Assembly: GCA_910579105.1 (NCBI GenBank)
Contig: CAJTRT010000002.1
Location: 49,014-113,013 of the forward strand
Source of the DNA: an uncultured Muribaculaceae bacterium
GTDB lineage: Bacteria > Bacteroidota > Bacteroidia > Bacteroidales > Muribaculaceae
Direction of reading: 5' to 3'
DNA length: 64,000 nucleotides
Shown here: positions 1-8,565 of the stretch, piece by piece
Layout: the number at the start of each line of letters is the position of its first letter
Position numbering within the stretch: the first letter of the stretch is position 1
Translations under genes and position numbers: made by a program
Notes under the pieces: model-generated
The model's input: the letters and a program-made list of their open reading frames with translations, nothing else
Databases searched by the model: none
What the model was told of the DNA's origin: nothing

Positions 1-943
1 ACGCGCCGTAGTCGGTCATGACAACAACCTTGCCCTTCACCTTGTCGCCGACCTTGAGAGTGTCGGCCAGGGCGTCCCAGGGATGGGGCATGAGCTGTTT
101 GAGGCCCAGGGCGATGCGCTTCTTCTCGTCGTCGAAGTCGAGGATAACGACGTTGAGCTTCTGGTCGAGCTGAACGACTTCCTCGGGGTGGCTTACGCGG
201 CCCCAGGAGAGGTCGGTGATGTGGATCAGGCCGTCTACGCCGCCCAGGTCGATGAACACGCCATAGGTGGTGATGTTCTTGACGGTACCCTCGAGCACCT
301 GGCCCTTTTCGAGCTTGGCGATGATTTCTTTCTTCTGCTGTTCGAGTTCGGCTTCGATGAGGGCTTTGTGGCTGACAACGACGTTCTTGAACTCGGGGTT
401 GATTTTAACGACTTTGAACTCCATGGTCTTGCCTACGAAGATGTCGTAGTCGCGGATGGGCTTGACGTCGATCTGCGAGCCGGGGAGGAAGGCCTCGATG
501 CCGAACACGTCGACGATCATGCCGCCCTTTGTGCGGCACTTGATGAAGCCCTTGATGATTTCGTCGTTTTCCATTGCCTGGTTGACGCGCTCCCATGAGC
601 GGGAAGCGCGGGCCTTGCGGTGGGAGAGGATGAGCTGGCCCTTCTTGTCTTCCTGGTTTTCGATGAAGACTTCAACCACGTCGCCGACCTTGATGTCGGG
701 GTTGTAGCGGAATTCGTTCATCGGGATGATGCCGTCGGACTTGTAGCCGATGTTAACCACAGCCTCGCGCTTGTTGAGGGCGATGATGGTACCTTCGATT
801 ACTTCCTTGTCTTTGACGGTGTTGAGAGATTCGTCGTAGGTGCGGGTAAGCTCCTCGCGCGATTTCTCGGTCTTGGTGTCGCCGTTTTCGTAGGCGTCCC
901 AGTCAAAGTCGGCGATTGGAGAGTTTTTAACTTCTTCAGTCAT
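1..943 (-). CDS. rpsA: 30S ribosomal protein S1, 3' end outside window
   Basis: Ribosomal protein S1 binds mRNA at the small subunit and helps start translation. The visible part is the first 314 residues, read from the ATG at 943 (MTEEVKNSP) to the window edge with no stop. Three S1 (OB-fold) repeats are seen at about residues 47-110, 128-193 and 214-282, and a fourth begins near 298. Typical strings are GYKSDGIIPMNEF and GGVDGLIHITDLSWGR. The acidic N-terminus and several-repeat layout match Bacteroidetes S1. A good promoter lies about 90 bp upstream, leaving a leader long enough for autoregulation, which is known for S1 in other bacteria but only inferred here. Antisense reading frames over the gene come from its base composition and are not genes. 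Confidence 0.97.
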   Translation of the reverse strand, partial: MTEEVKNSPIADFDWDAYENGDTKTEKSREELTRTYDESLNTVKDKEVIEGTIIALNKREAVVNIGYKSDGIIPMNEFRYNPDIKVGDVVEVFIENQEDKKGQLILSHRKARASRSWERVNQAMENDEIIKGFIKCRTKGGMIVDVFGIEAFLPGSQIDVKPIRDYDIFVGKTMEFKVVKINPEFKNVVVSHKALIEAELEQQKKEIIAKLEKGQVLEGTVKNITTYGVFIDLGGVDGLIHITDLSWGRVSHPEEVVQLDQKLNVVILDFDDEKKRIALGLKQLMPHPWDALADTLKVGDKVKGKVVVMTDYGA

Positions 944-1031
944 TTAATTAATGGTTAATAAAATAAGTTTTGAAAATATCTCGGATGCCCCGGCCCGGCG
1001 CACCTTCCGGCACGCCGCGGCCAAAGCGGGG

Positions 1032-1063
1032 CAAAGGTACGGCTTTTTTCTGTAACTTCCAAA
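1032..1063 (-). promoter_or_regulatory. Bacteroidetes-type promoter of rpsA
   Basis: On the minus strand TTTG (1060-1063) and TACCTTTG (1032-1039) are separated by 20 nt, matching the Bacteroidetes TTTG/TAnnTTTG pattern. The predicted transcript has a leader of about 85 nt before the rpsA ATG. Confidence 0.75.
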
Positions 1064-1093
1064 CTTTCAGCGCGCCGCGGCGGATTTTTTGAA

Positions 1094-2437
1094 TCAGACG
1101 GCAGGCAGGGTGTGGCCGTTGAGGCGGCGGTAGAGGTTCAGGGCGTAAACATCTGTCATGGCGGAAACGTGGTCGACCACGGCCTGCAGCTTGCCGTAGA
1201 GCGTCGGAGCCGCGACATCGTACTGCCTGGGCACCTGCGACAGCAGCAGCCGCGAATAGTTCAGCGAAGGGTTGCGCACAGCGTGCACGAGTTTTTCGAG
1301 CAGGAATGTCAGGATACGGTTGCCGGCCAGCTCGATGTCGACCACCTCGGGAGCGCAGTAGAGGCGCTCCCACGACAGGGTGTCGCAGCGTCCGAACGCC
1401 TCGCGTTCCAGCGGAGGCACGCGTTCCAGCAGCGTGCCGTCGAACGTTCCGGAAAGAATGGCCTCCTCGTTGTCGGCGAAAGCCCGGGCGCAACGGTTAA
1501 CGAGAGTGCCGATCACCGCCGAACGCAGATAGGCCACCTGCTCGTTGGGATCCTCGACAGGCTCCATGACGCGGAGCGCCCGCCCGCGGCGTTCCTCGTC
1601 GAGGAATCCGAGGAACAGCTCCTTCACCTGCCGCGTGGGTAGTATTTTCAGCTTGTGCGCGTCCTCTATGTCCATCACCTCGTAGCAGATGTCGTCGGCC
1701 GCCTCAACGATGTAGACCAGCGGGTGACGCGCATAGCGCATGGTGCCTTCCGGCGAAGGCATCCGCAGGATTCCAAGCTCGTCGGCCACTCGCCGGTAAC
1801 CCTCCTCCTCGGAGGTGAAGAACCCGAACTTTCCCTTGTCGCCGGCGAGCGACGACGACCACGGGTATTTCACTATGGAGGCCAGCATGGAGTAGGTCAT
1901 CGCGAAGCCACCCTCGCGGCGGCCGTGGAACTGGTGGGTGAGCAGCCTGAACGCGTTGGCGTTCCCCTCGAACGACACCAGGTCGGCCCACTGACCGGAG
2001 GTAAGGCTGTCGCGGAGATCGGCCCCCGCGCCCTCGGAGAAGAACGTGGAGATGGATTTCTCGCCGGAGTGGCCGAACGGCGGGTTGCCGAGATCGTGGG
2101 CGAGGCACGCCGCGGCCACAATCTCGCCTATGGAGTCGAGAGCGGCGCGGTCGGCCTCGTCGGCATGGCGCGGCGCCAGGAGCAGCGCGATCTCGCGGGC
2201 GAGCGAGCGCCCGACCGAGGCCACCTCTATGGAATGGGTCAGGCGGTTGTGCACGAACACGCTCCCAGGCAGGGGGAACACCTGGGTCTTGTTCTGCAAG
2301 CGCCGGAACGGGGAGGAGAACACCAGGCGGTCGAAGTCGCGCTGGAACTCGGAGCGGTTGCCGCGCTTAGGGTCGTGGTAGTGCTCGAGGCCGAACCGTT
2401 TGTCGCTCACCAGGCGGCTCCATCGCATCTGTTCCAT
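1094..2437 (-). CDS. dgt: Deoxyguanosinetriphosphate triphosphohydrolase (HD family)
   Basis: A 447-residue HD-domain dNTPase that splits dGTP into deoxyguanosine and triphosphate and so affects dNTP pools. The metal-binding signature is complete: RLTHSIEV near 65-72 supplies the first His (H68), AHDLGNPPFGHSGE near 113-126 supplies the HD pair (H114, D115) and another His, and a later Asp lies in VEAADDICYEVMD. The N-terminal FSSPFRRLQNKTQV is also typical of dGTPases. Length suits the family. It lies upstream of rpsA on the same strand, but rpsA has its own promoter between them. The next upstream gene is hflX, separated by a palindromic repeat. Confidence 0.93.
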   Translation of the reverse strand: MEQMRWSRLVSDKRFGLEHYHDPKRGNRSEFQRDFDRLVFSSPFRRLQNKTQVFPLPGSVFVHNRLTHSIEVASVGRSLAREIALLLAPRHADEADRAALDSIGEIVAAACLAHDLGNPPFGHSGEKSISTFFSEGAGADLRDSLTSGQWADLVSFEGNANAFRLLTHQFHGRREGGFAMTYSMLASIVKYPWSSSLAGDKGKFGFFTSEEEGYRRVADELGILRMPSPEGTMRYARHPLVYIVEAADDICYEVMDIEDAHKLKILPTRQVKELFLGFLDEERRGRALRVMEPVEDPNEQVAYLRSAVIGTLVNRCARAFADNEEAILSGTFDGTLLERVPPLEREAFGRCDTLSWERLYCAPEVVDIELAGNRILTFLLEKLVHAVRNPSLNYSRLLLSQVPRQYDVAAPTLYGKLQAVVDHVSAMTDVYALNLYRRLNGHTLPAV

Positions 2438-2482
2438 AATCGGGTTATCTGGTTGGGGGATAAGGGGGATAAAAGAAAGGAA

Positions 2483-2508
2483 GGCCGCTCGCCGCGGCTC
2501 GCTCCACC
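2483..2508 (-). repeat. Second short repeat family, copy 1 (GGTGGAGCGAGCC type)
   Basis: Reverse complement of the 26-bp word at 55996-56021; a diverged copy is at 42421-42447. It sits 16 bp from a palindromic repeat arm, as does the 42.4-kb copy, so the two words may form one composite element. Confidence 0.6.
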
Positions 2509-2524
2509 GGACATTCTACGGACG

Positions 2525-2590
2525 TAAGGACGCGGCGTGCCGCGTATGACTGGCTACCGCCTCCATTTACGCGGCACGCCGCGTCCCTAC
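2525..2590. repeat. Intergenic palindromic repeat, copy A
   Basis: Two arms in inverted orientation, GGACGCGGCGTGCCGCGTAT-like (2525-2547) and its reverse complement (2568-2590), with about 20 bp between. Each arm is itself nearly palindromic (ACGCGGC-GT-GCCGCGT). Further copies lie at 18.1, 42.4, 45.0 and 55.4 kb. It lies between hflX and dgt. Confidence 0.85.
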
Positions 2591-2610
2591 ACCATAAAGC
2601 AATTTCGCTA

Positions 2611-3843
2611 TCAGCTTTCCGGGGCGTCACCTTCCTCGTAATGCTGGAAGAGGAAGTCGTTGTAGGGGAAACGCTCGGTATGTATTTCCTTGGCGCGCTG
2701 ATAGATTTTGTCTTTCAGCTCGTCGATGTTAAGCCCCTTCTTGGCCGAGATGAACACGCAGTTGCCTGGCTCGAGGCGATTCATCCAGGTCTGTTTCAGC
2801 TCTTCGAGGGGGATGTTCTCGCGGGTGCGTGGCGTAAGGTCGTCCTCGTCCTTGGGGGTGTGGGTGTAGGCGTCGATCTTGTTGAACACCACTATCACGG
2901 GCTTGCCGGCCGAGCCGCACACCTCGGCGAGGGTCTTGTTGACCACCTCGATCTGCTCCTCGAAACCGGGATGCGAGATGTCGACCACATGCACCAGCAG
3001 GTCGGCGTCGCGCACCTCGTCGAGGGTCGATTTGAACGATTCCACCAGGTGCGGCGGCAGCTTGCGGATGAATCCCACGGTGTCGGTCAGCAGGAAAGGC
3101 AGGTTGTCGATTATCACCTTGCGCACGGTGGTGTCGAGCGTGGCGAAGAGCTTGTTCTCGGCGAACACGTCGCTCTTGCTCAGGAGGTTCATCAGCGTGG
3201 ATTTGCCAACGTTGGTATACCCCACCAGGGCCACGCGCGTCAGTTTGCCGCGGTTCTTGCGCTGGAGGGTCTTCTGGCGGTCGATGTCGGCCAGTTCCTG
3301 TTTCAGCAGCGAGATGCGGCGCTGGATTATGCGGCGGTCGGTCTCGATCTGGGTCTCGCCCGGGCCGCGCATGCCTATGCCGCCTTTCTGTCGCTCGAGG
3401 TGTGTCCACATCCGGGTCAGGCGCGGGAGGAGGTACTGGTACTGGGCCAGCTCCACCTGCGTCTTTGCCGTGGCGGTCTGGGCGCGTTTGGCGAAAATGT
3501 CGAGGATGAGGCTCGAGCGGTCGAGAATCTTCACCTGGAGCGCCTTCTCGATGTTGGCGACCTGCTTGGTTGACAGGTCGTCGTCGAAAATCACCATCCC
3601 TATGTCGTTTTTCTCGACGTGCTGGCGTATCTCCTCGAGCTTCCCCTGCCCCACGAAGGTGCGCGGATTGGGGTATTCGAGTTTCTGCGTGAAGCGGCCC
3701 ACGACCTCGGCCCCGGCGGTCTGCGCCAGGAAGTCGAGCTCGTCGAGGTACTCGTTGACCTTCGCCTCACCCTGGCGGGGCGTGACGAGGCCCACGAGCA
3801 GGGCGCGTTCGGTTGTTTCGCGGCTTATTACGAGGTCTTTCAT
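2611..3843 (-). CDS. hflX: GTPase HflX, ribosome-associated
   Basis: A 410-residue HflX GTPase, which in other bacteria binds the 50S subunit and splits stalled ribosomes. The HflX-specific glycine-rich stretch GGIGMRGPGETQIETDRR is at about 154-171, the G1 loop GYTNVGKST at 208-216, the G3 motif DTVGF at 254-258, and the G4 motif NKID follows. The frame extends upstream to 3945, but the ATG at 3843 (MKDLVISRE) is chosen because it matches where HflX proteins begin and because a TATATTTG promoter box at 3868-3875 lies inside the longer frame. The ompA-like gene upstream has its own promoter and a hairpin between, so hflX is probably transcribed separately. Confidence 0.95.
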   Translation of the reverse strand: MKDLVISRETTERALLVGLVTPRQGEAKVNEYLDELDFLAQTAGAEVVGRFTQKLEYPNPRTFVGQGKLEEIRQHVEKNDIGMVIFDDDLSTKQVANIEKALQVKILDRSSLILDIFAKRAQTATAKTQVELAQYQYLLPRLTRMWTHLERQKGGIGMRGPGETQIETDRRIIQRRISLLKQELADIDRQKTLQRKNRGKLTRVALVGYTNVGKSTLMNLLSKSDVFAENKLFATLDTTVRKVIIDNLPFLLTDTVGFIRKLPPHLVESFKSTLDEVRDADLLVHVVDISHPGFEEQIEVVNKTLAEVCGSAGKPVIVVFNKIDAYTHTPKDEDDLTPRTRENIPLEELKQTWMNRLEPGNCVFISAKKGLNIDELKDKIYQRAKEIHTERFPYNDFLFQHYEEGDAPES

Positions 3844-3867
3844 TCTGTGCTTGATGTCTTCTTGCTG

Positions 3868-3875
3868 CAAATATA
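3868..3875 (-). promoter_or_regulatory. Promoter -7 box of hflX
   Basis: TATATTTG on the minus strand fits TAnnTTTG and lies 24 nt from the chosen ATG. No clear TTTG -33 box is seen. It supports starting hflX at 3843. Confidence 0.55.
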
Positions 3876-3918
3876 ACACATTTCCCCGAAAAAAGGTGAA
3901 GAGGGTAGCGGGAATAGG

Positions 3919-3952
3919 CGAGGCCGCATGGCTGTATCGCCACACGGCCTCG
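3919..3952 (-). terminator. Hairpin downstream of ompA-like gene
   Basis: CGAGGCCG pairs with CGGCCTCG, and an inner TGGC/GCCA pair gives a nested stem. It follows the ompA-like stop by 25 bp. The T-run is weak and distant, so termination is inferred. Confidence 0.5.
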
Positions 3953-3977
3953 TTGTAAGGGAAATATGCCCGAAGGG

Positions 3978-5135
3978 TTATTCGTTGACGGTGCAGACGG
4001 CCACGCGGTTCCAGGAGTTCTCGGAGAAGAGGTCGCCGATGCCCTGGCCCTCGGCCTGCACGCGGTCGGAGGCGATGCCGTATCGCTTCACGAGCTCTTT
4101 CTTCACGGCGTCGGCGCGGCGCTGGGCGAGCTTCTTGTTGAAGGCGAGAGAGCCGTCCTTGGAAGCGTAGCCCTTGACGGTGCAGGTGGCGTTGCCGTTA
4201 GCCTTGAGGGCGTCGGCCACCATCGCGATGTTGGGCTGCTGGTTGGCCTGGATCGTGGCGCTGCTGAGGTTGAAGAATACGTAGCGGATGTTGTTGAGGT
4301 CTTTCACGACTTTCTCAACGGCGGCGGGACGGCGGTTGCACGCGTCGAGCTGGGCCTGGAGATCGGCGAGCTGCGCCATGAGGGCCGCGGAACCGGCGCC
4401 GCAGGCTTCGAGTTCGCCGCGGAGGTCGTTGATCTGGGCGTTGAGGGCGTCGATCTCAGCCTGGTCGTAGGGGCGCACGATGGTGAAGTGATGCGTGCCG
4501 TTGGAGTTGCCGAAGTGGTATGTCACGCCGGCCTGGAGCTGGAACACGCACGCGTTACCGTTGTAGGTGGCGTCCATGCCCATGGGGCCGAAATCGCCGT
4601 TGGTGTTCATGGCCCAGAGGAAGGCAGGCTTCAGGGCGATGGTCCATGCCTTCGCCTGTCCGAGGTTGAAATTGAAGTTCAGGCCGGCCTTGGTGCCCCA
4701 GGTGTTGGAGTCGCCACCCTGGGTGTGGGGATAGTAGGCGTGGAGCCATCCGGTGCCTGCGACAACCTCCATCTCGAAAAGGCGGGGCGCGCCCTTGTAT
4801 CCGGCGAAGGCGTTCATGAGGTTAAGGGTTCCGAAGACCCCTACATACTGGTGGTCGAAGGCGTTGCTCGACTTATAACCGCTCCAGGCGGAGGTGTTCA
4901 CGGTCCACTCGCCTTCAACGCCGAGACCGAGGCAGGGGGTAACCTGCTTGCGGAGCTCGGCGCCTACGATGCCGCGGGCCGACTTGATGAAGCTGTGGTT
5001 CTTCAAGGGGGTGACAGCGCCGCCTTTGAGGGTGAACGACCAGTTGTCGGTGAACTTGCTACCGGCGACAGTCACCTGCGCGGACGCGCCGATCGTGCCG
5101 GCGGCCAGGGCTGCTATCAGTAATAACTTCTTCAT
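3978..5135 (-). CDS. OmpA-family outer-membrane porin with peptidoglycan-binding domain
   Basis: A 385-residue OmpA-like protein. A signal peptide (residues 1-19, cut before QVTVAG) is followed by an aromatic-rich beta-barrel to about 230, a heptad-like linker (DALNAQINDLRGEL, then ALMAQLADLQAQLDA) suggesting a short coiled coil, and an OmpA C-terminal domain from about 285 containing KGYASKDGS, QRRADAVKKEL and EGQGIGDLF. Such proteins tie the outer membrane to peptidoglycan and are usually abundant. It is transcribed from a strong-looking promoter divergent from the aminotransferase gene at 5297. Confidence 0.92.
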   Translation of the reverse strand: MKKLLLIAALAAGTIGASAQVTVAGSKFTDNWSFTLKGGAVTPLKNHSFIKSARGIVGAELRKQVTPCLGLGVEGEWTVNTSAWSGYKSSNAFDHQYVGVFGTLNLMNAFAGYKGAPRLFEMEVVAGTGWLHAYYPHTQGGDSNTWGTKAGLNFNFNLGQAKAWTIALKPAFLWAMNTNGDFGPMGMDATYNGNACVFQLQAGVTYHFGNSNGTHHFTIVRPYDQAEIDALNAQINDLRGELEACGAGSAALMAQLADLQAQLDACNRRPAAVEKVVKDLNNIRYVFFNLSSATIQANQQPNIAMVADALKANGNATCTVKGYASKDGSLAFNKKLAQRRADAVKKELVKRYGIASDRVQAEGQGIGDLFSENSWNRVAVCTVNE

Positions 5136-5175
5136 AATGATGAAATTTTATGGTTTGCGTTGAAACGTTGGTCGG

Positions 5176-5206
5176 CAAAGTTAACACTTATTTAACAAAT
5201 GGCAAA
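5176..5206 (-). promoter_or_regulatory. Bacteroidetes-type promoter of ompA-like gene
   Basis: On the minus strand TTTG (5203-5206) and TAACTTTG (5176-5183) are 19 nt apart, an almost ideal match. Predicted leader about 35 nt. Confidence 0.75.
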
Positions 5207-5246
5207 AGGTTTTGGTTTATTTCAACAATATTTCGGCTAAATTAAG

Positions 5247-5254
5247 TAACTTCG
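5247..5254 (+). promoter_or_regulatory. Promoter -7 box of the LicD cassette
   Basis: TAACTTCG fits the TAnnTTCG variant and lies 42 nt before the ATG at 5297. The -33 box is unclear. A small hairpin follows in the predicted leader. Confidence 0.5.
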
Positions 5255-5266
5255 CGACTAAGGAAA

Positions 5267-5283
5267 GACCCGCCGAACGGGTC
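5267..5283 (+). other. Small leader hairpin before the LicD cassette
   Basis: GACCCG and CGGGTC pair across a 5-nt loop (CCGAA), just after the predicted transcription start and 13 nt before the ATG. It could mask translation start or be incidental. Confidence 0.35.
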
Positions 5284-5296
5284 GCGGTTTAATTGT

Positions 5297-6370
5297 ATGA
5301 TAAACTTCACAGTGGGACCCGTACAGTCGTCAGACGCGGTCCGCGCGATAGGCGCGGAGCAGGTTCCGTATTTCCGCACGCCCGAGTTCTCCGAAGTGAT
5401 GCTCGAGAACGAACGACTGGTACTCAGCTTCGCGCAGGCTCCCGCGGGAAGCCGGGCGGTGTTCCTGACCGGCTCGGGAACGGCGGCGATGGAGGCCGCG
5501 GTCATGAACCTGCTGACCCAGGCCGACAAAGCGATAGTCATAAACGGCGGCAGCTTCGGCCACCGCTTCGCCGAGCTCCTTGGAATCCACCGCATCCCCT
5601 ACGACGAAATCAGGCTTGAACCGGGCAGGACGCTGCGCCCCGGACAGCTCGACAGTTACGCCGGGAAGGGGTACACCTCACTGCTGGTCAACGTCGGGGA
5701 AACCTCGACGGGGGTGCTCTACGACATGGGGATGATTGCCGGGTTCTGCCGGCGCGAGGGGATGTTTCTGATTGCCGACGCCATCAGCACTTTCCTGGCC
5801 GACGAGTTCGACATGGCCGCGCTCGGCGCGGGAGCCATGCTCACGGGATCGCAGAAAGCTCTGGCATGCCCCCCGGGAGTGTCGGTAGTGGCGCTTTCCC
5901 CCGAAGGTGTCGCGAGGGCCATGTCAGCCCCGAGGAAGTGTATGTACCTCGACCTGCGCGACGCGCTCGTCAACGGCGAGCGGGGCCAGACCCCCTTCAC
6001 ACCCGCCGTGGGAACCCTGCGCCAGATAAACACCCGGCTTAGGGAAATCGAGGCCGCGGGAGGAGCGCCGTCAGAGCGGGCCAGGATAGCGGCCATCGCC
6101 GCCGACTTCCGAAGCAAGATAAAAGAGCTGCCGTTCGCGATTTTCTCCGACAGGCTGTCGAACGCCGTCACCCCGCTGCGCCCGCTGACCGCCCCGGCCT
6201 ACGACATATTCACCACGCTCAAAGACGAATACGGCATATGGGTATGCCCCAACGGCGGCGAATTGCGCGACACAGTGTTCCGCGTGGGACACATAGGGGC
6301 GCTCACCACCGCCGACAACGACGCGCTCATAGCGGCCTTCAACGACATGAGACGCCGAGGGCTGATCTGA
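5297..6370 (+). CDS. Class V PLP-dependent aminotransferase, first gene of LicD cassette
   Basis: A 357-residue fold-type I aminotransferase of class V (serine-pyruvate / 2-aminoethylphosphonate transaminase relatives). The phosphate-loop string GSGTAAMEA is at 59-67, the Asp that contacts the PLP ring is D161 (IADAIST), and the Schiff-base lysine is K187 in [12 protein letters not shown]. It starts a same-strand cassette with a cytidylyltransferase fusion, two LicD transferases and a sugar-kinase-like gene. The context suggests it makes or breaks down an amino group on a small phosphorylated or phosphono-compound later activated with CTP. The substrate (2-aminoethylphosphonate, serinol phosphate or another) cannot be read from the sequence. 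Confidence 0.85.
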   Translation: MINFTVGPVQSSDAVRAIGAEQVPYFRTPEFSEVMLENERLVLSFAQAPAGSRAVFLTGSGTAAMEAAVMNLLTQADKAIVINGGSFGHRFAELLGIHRIPYDEIRLEPGRTLRPGQLDSYAGKGYTSLLVNVGETSTGVLYDMGMIAGFCRREGMFLIADAISTFLADEFDMAALGAGAMLTGSQKALACPPGVSVVALSPEGVARAMSAPRKCMYLDLRDALVNGERGQTPFTPAVGTLRQINTRLREIEAAGGAPSERARIAAIAADFRSKIKELPFAIFSDRLSNAVTPLRPLTAPAYDIFTTLKDEYGIWVCPNGGELRDTVFRVGHIGALTTADNDALIAAFNDMRRRGLI

Positions 6371-6386
6371 AAACAACCGGCATCCA

Positions 6387-7694
6387 GTGAAGAAAGTAAT
6401 AACATACGGCACCTACGACCTTCTGCATCACGGCCACATACGCCTCCTCGAAAGGGCCAAGGCCCTGGGCGACTACCTGGTGGTGGGAGTCACCTCCGAC
6501 GACTTCGACCGCGCCAGGGGGAAAATCAACGTGCGCCAGAGTTTCATGGAGCGCGTAGAGGCGCTCCGGGCGACGGGTATCGCCGACGAGATAATAGCCG
6601 AGGAATACGAGGGGCAGAAAATCGACGACATACGTGACCGGGGAATCGACATATTCGCCATCGGAAGCGACTGGCAGGGGAAGTTCGACTACCTGAGGCC
6701 ATACTGCGAGGTGGTCTACCTCGAACGCACCGCCGGTGTGTCGAGCACCGAGCTGCGCTCCGCCCGCGGACAGGTGACGATCGGGGTTGTCGGGCAGGGG
6801 TCCGTGACCGACAAATTCATTGCCGAGTGCGGCTGCGTCGACGGAGCCGAAGCAAAGGCCCCGACCCCGGGACAGCCTTTCGAGAAGTTCGCCGACGGAG
6901 TCGACGCATTATATATATACTCCCACCCGCGCGACCACTACCGCCAGGCGCGCCACGCGCTCGAACACGGGAAGCACGTCCTGCTCGAACTCCCCTTCAC
7001 CCTCCGGGAGGAGGAGACCCGCGAGCTCTTCCGCCTGGCAGACGATAGCGGACTGGTGCTTATGGCCGGGTGCAAGACCGCGTACGCAACCGCCTACCGG
7101 CGCCTGGTGCTCCTGGCGCTCGGGGGCATGATCGGCGAGGTGGTGTCGGTCGACGCGGTATGCACCTCGCTGCGCCCGGTCGACTATTCCGACGCGGCAT
7201 CCATGGAGCGCGAATGGAGCTCGCTGGCCGACTGGGGCCCGATCGCCATGCTGCCGGCGTTTCAGATTCTCGGCACGGGCTACCGCGGCAAGCGTATCGT
7301 CACGCGGCGGGTTTGCGGCTACGACGAGTTTGCCCGGGTCTCGCTGGTCTACCCCTCGGCCTGCGCCTCGGCCATGGCCGCCAAAGGAGTGAAAAGCGAG
7401 GGAGAACTGGTTGTCTCCGGCACCAAGGGCTACATCTATGTCCCCGCCCCCTGGTGGAAGACCGACTATTTCGAGGTCCGCTTCGAGAACCCGCAGGAGA
7501 ACCGCCGCTACTTCTTCCAGCTCGACGGCGAGGGGATACGCTACCAGATCCTGGCGTTCCTCCGCGCCATCGGCAACCCTCGCCACGCGGCAGACTCCGC
7601 GGGCGTCAGCCGCGACGTGTGCCTGGCCTTGAGCCGGGTGATGCAGGACTTCACCGAAGGCACCGACACCACCGACATAACACCAGCAAAATAA
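6387..7694 (+). CDS. Fusion: TagD-like cytidylyltransferase + Gfo/Idh/MocA-like domain
   Basis: A 435-residue two-domain protein. Residues 1-128 are a nucleotidyltransferase of the glycerol-3-phosphate/ethanolamine-phosphate cytidylyltransferase type, with GTYDLLHHGHIRLL (HxGH at 14-17) and the RTAGVSSTELR motif at 114-124. From 130 a Rossmann domain begins (IGVVGQGSV), followed by a Gfo/Idh-like alpha/beta domain. The catalytic EKP motif of that family reads ELP at 201-203, so the key Lys is missing. The start is GTG, 16 bp after the aminotransferase stop; no ATG fits better. Likely role: CTP-dependent activation of a phosphorylated small molecule for the LicD enzymes. The second domain may be a redox enzyme with altered chemistry or a binding/structural module. 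Confidence 0.82.
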   Translation: MKKVITYGTYDLLHHGHIRLLERAKALGDYLVVGVTSDDFDRARGKINVRQSFMERVEALRATGIADEIIAEEYEGQKIDDIRDRGIDIFAIGSDWQGKFDYLRPYCEVVYLERTAGVSSTELRSARGQVTIGVVGQGSVTDKFIAECGCVDGAEAKAPTPGQPFEKFADGVDALYIYSHPRDHYRQARHALEHGKHVLLELPFTLREEETRELFRLADDSGLVLMAGCKTAYATAYRRLVLLALGGMIGEVVSVDAVCTSLRPVDYSDAASMEREWSSLADWGPIAMLPAFQILGTGYRGKRIVTRRVCGYDEFARVSLVYPSACASAMAAKGVKSEGELVVSGTKGYIYVPAPWWKTDYFEVRFENPQENRRYFFQLDGEGIRYQILAFLRAIGNPRHAADSAGVSRDVCLALSRVMQDFTEGTDTTDITPAK

Positions 7695-7716
7695 AACCCA
7701 CCACCATCACCGCGCT

Positions 7717-8565
7717 ATGAAAGAACTGACACTCCGCGAGATACAGCTGCTGTCGCTCGACCTGATGAAGGAGATCCACGCCTACTGCGAGGCCGAGGGG
7801 ATCCGGTACTCGATGGCCTACGGATCGCTGATCGGCGTGGTCCGCCACAAAGGATTCATCCCCTGGGACGACGACATAGACATAGTAATGCCCCGGCCCG
7901 ACTACGAACGCTTCATACGCGGCTTCCGCTCGGACCGCGCCAAGGTGGCCGTCCCGGGCGAGGATTCCTGCCAGCCGATAGCGCGCGTCTACGACACCCG
8001 CGACACAGTGGCCTACACCAAGTATCCGTTCAAGACCAAGGGGGAGCGGGCCGGCCTGTGGATCGACGTCTACCCGGTCGACAACGTCCCCGACGACCCG
8101 GACGAGTTCTTCGCCCACGCCGAGGAGTGCCGCAGGCTCTACCGGCGCATGGTGCGCCGCCGCAAGATGCTGGCCTCGGCAGCCGACCTTCGGAACGTCC
8201 CCCCGAGATGGTATTTCCCCTGGCGCTGGATACGCGTCCGCTGGTGGAGGCTCCGCGCCGGCTACCCCGACCTTATGGCCGAGAGCGGCGAGCAGCGGCG
8301 CCTCATGGAGAAATACCCCTGGGGCTCCACCGGCCACATATCCCAGCTCGGCATACGCAACTGGGACTACCGCGACCATCTTCCCGCCGACCTGTTCGAC
8401 AACAACATACTGATGCCTTTCGAGGATATGGAAGTGCGCGTCCCGCGCGACTGGCATACCTTCCTCATACCCCAGTATCCCAACTATATGGAACTCCCCC
8501 CCGAGGACAAGCGCGAGCAGCACACCCTCTCGGCAACGAAATTCTACTGGAAAGACCGCAAATGA
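7717..8565 (+). CDS. LicD-family phosphotransferase, copy 1
   Basis: A 282-residue LicD/fukutin-type enzyme. The nucleotidyltransferase-fold signature is clear: AYGSLIG at 34-40 followed by WDDDIDIV at 50-57. LicD enzymes move phosphocholine, and their eukaryotic relatives ribitol phosphate, from a CDP donor to a glycan. No signal peptide or membrane segment is seen, so it should act in the cytoplasm or at the inner membrane face. It shares an exact 53-nt stretch with the next gene, and its stop overlaps that gene's start (ATGA), so the two are translationally coupled. No choline kinase or choline importer lies nearby, so the donor is probably not salvaged choline. Confidence 0.88.
   Translation: MKELTLREIQLLSLDLMKEIHAYCEAEGIRYSMAYGSLIGVVRHKGFIPWDDDIDIVMPRPDYERFIRGFRSDRAKVAVPGEDSCQPIARVYDTRDTVAYTKYPFKTKGERAGLWIDVYPVDNVPDDPDEFFAHAEECRRLYRRMVRRRKMLASAADLRNVPPRWYFPWRWIRVRWWRLRAGYPDLMAESGEQRRLMEKYPWGSTGHISQLGIRNWDYRDHLPADLFDNNILMPFEDMEVRVPRDWHTFLIPQYPNYMELPPEDKREQHTLSATKFYWKDRK

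Noticed and set aside
83..958. Plus-strand open frames of 60-171 codons
   Set aside because: Antisense to rpsA, which is clear on the minus strand; high GC keeps opposite frames open.
2525..2590. CRISPR array
   Set aside because: The palindromic repeats occur as single pairs at distant places, not in regularly spaced arrays, and no cas genes are present.
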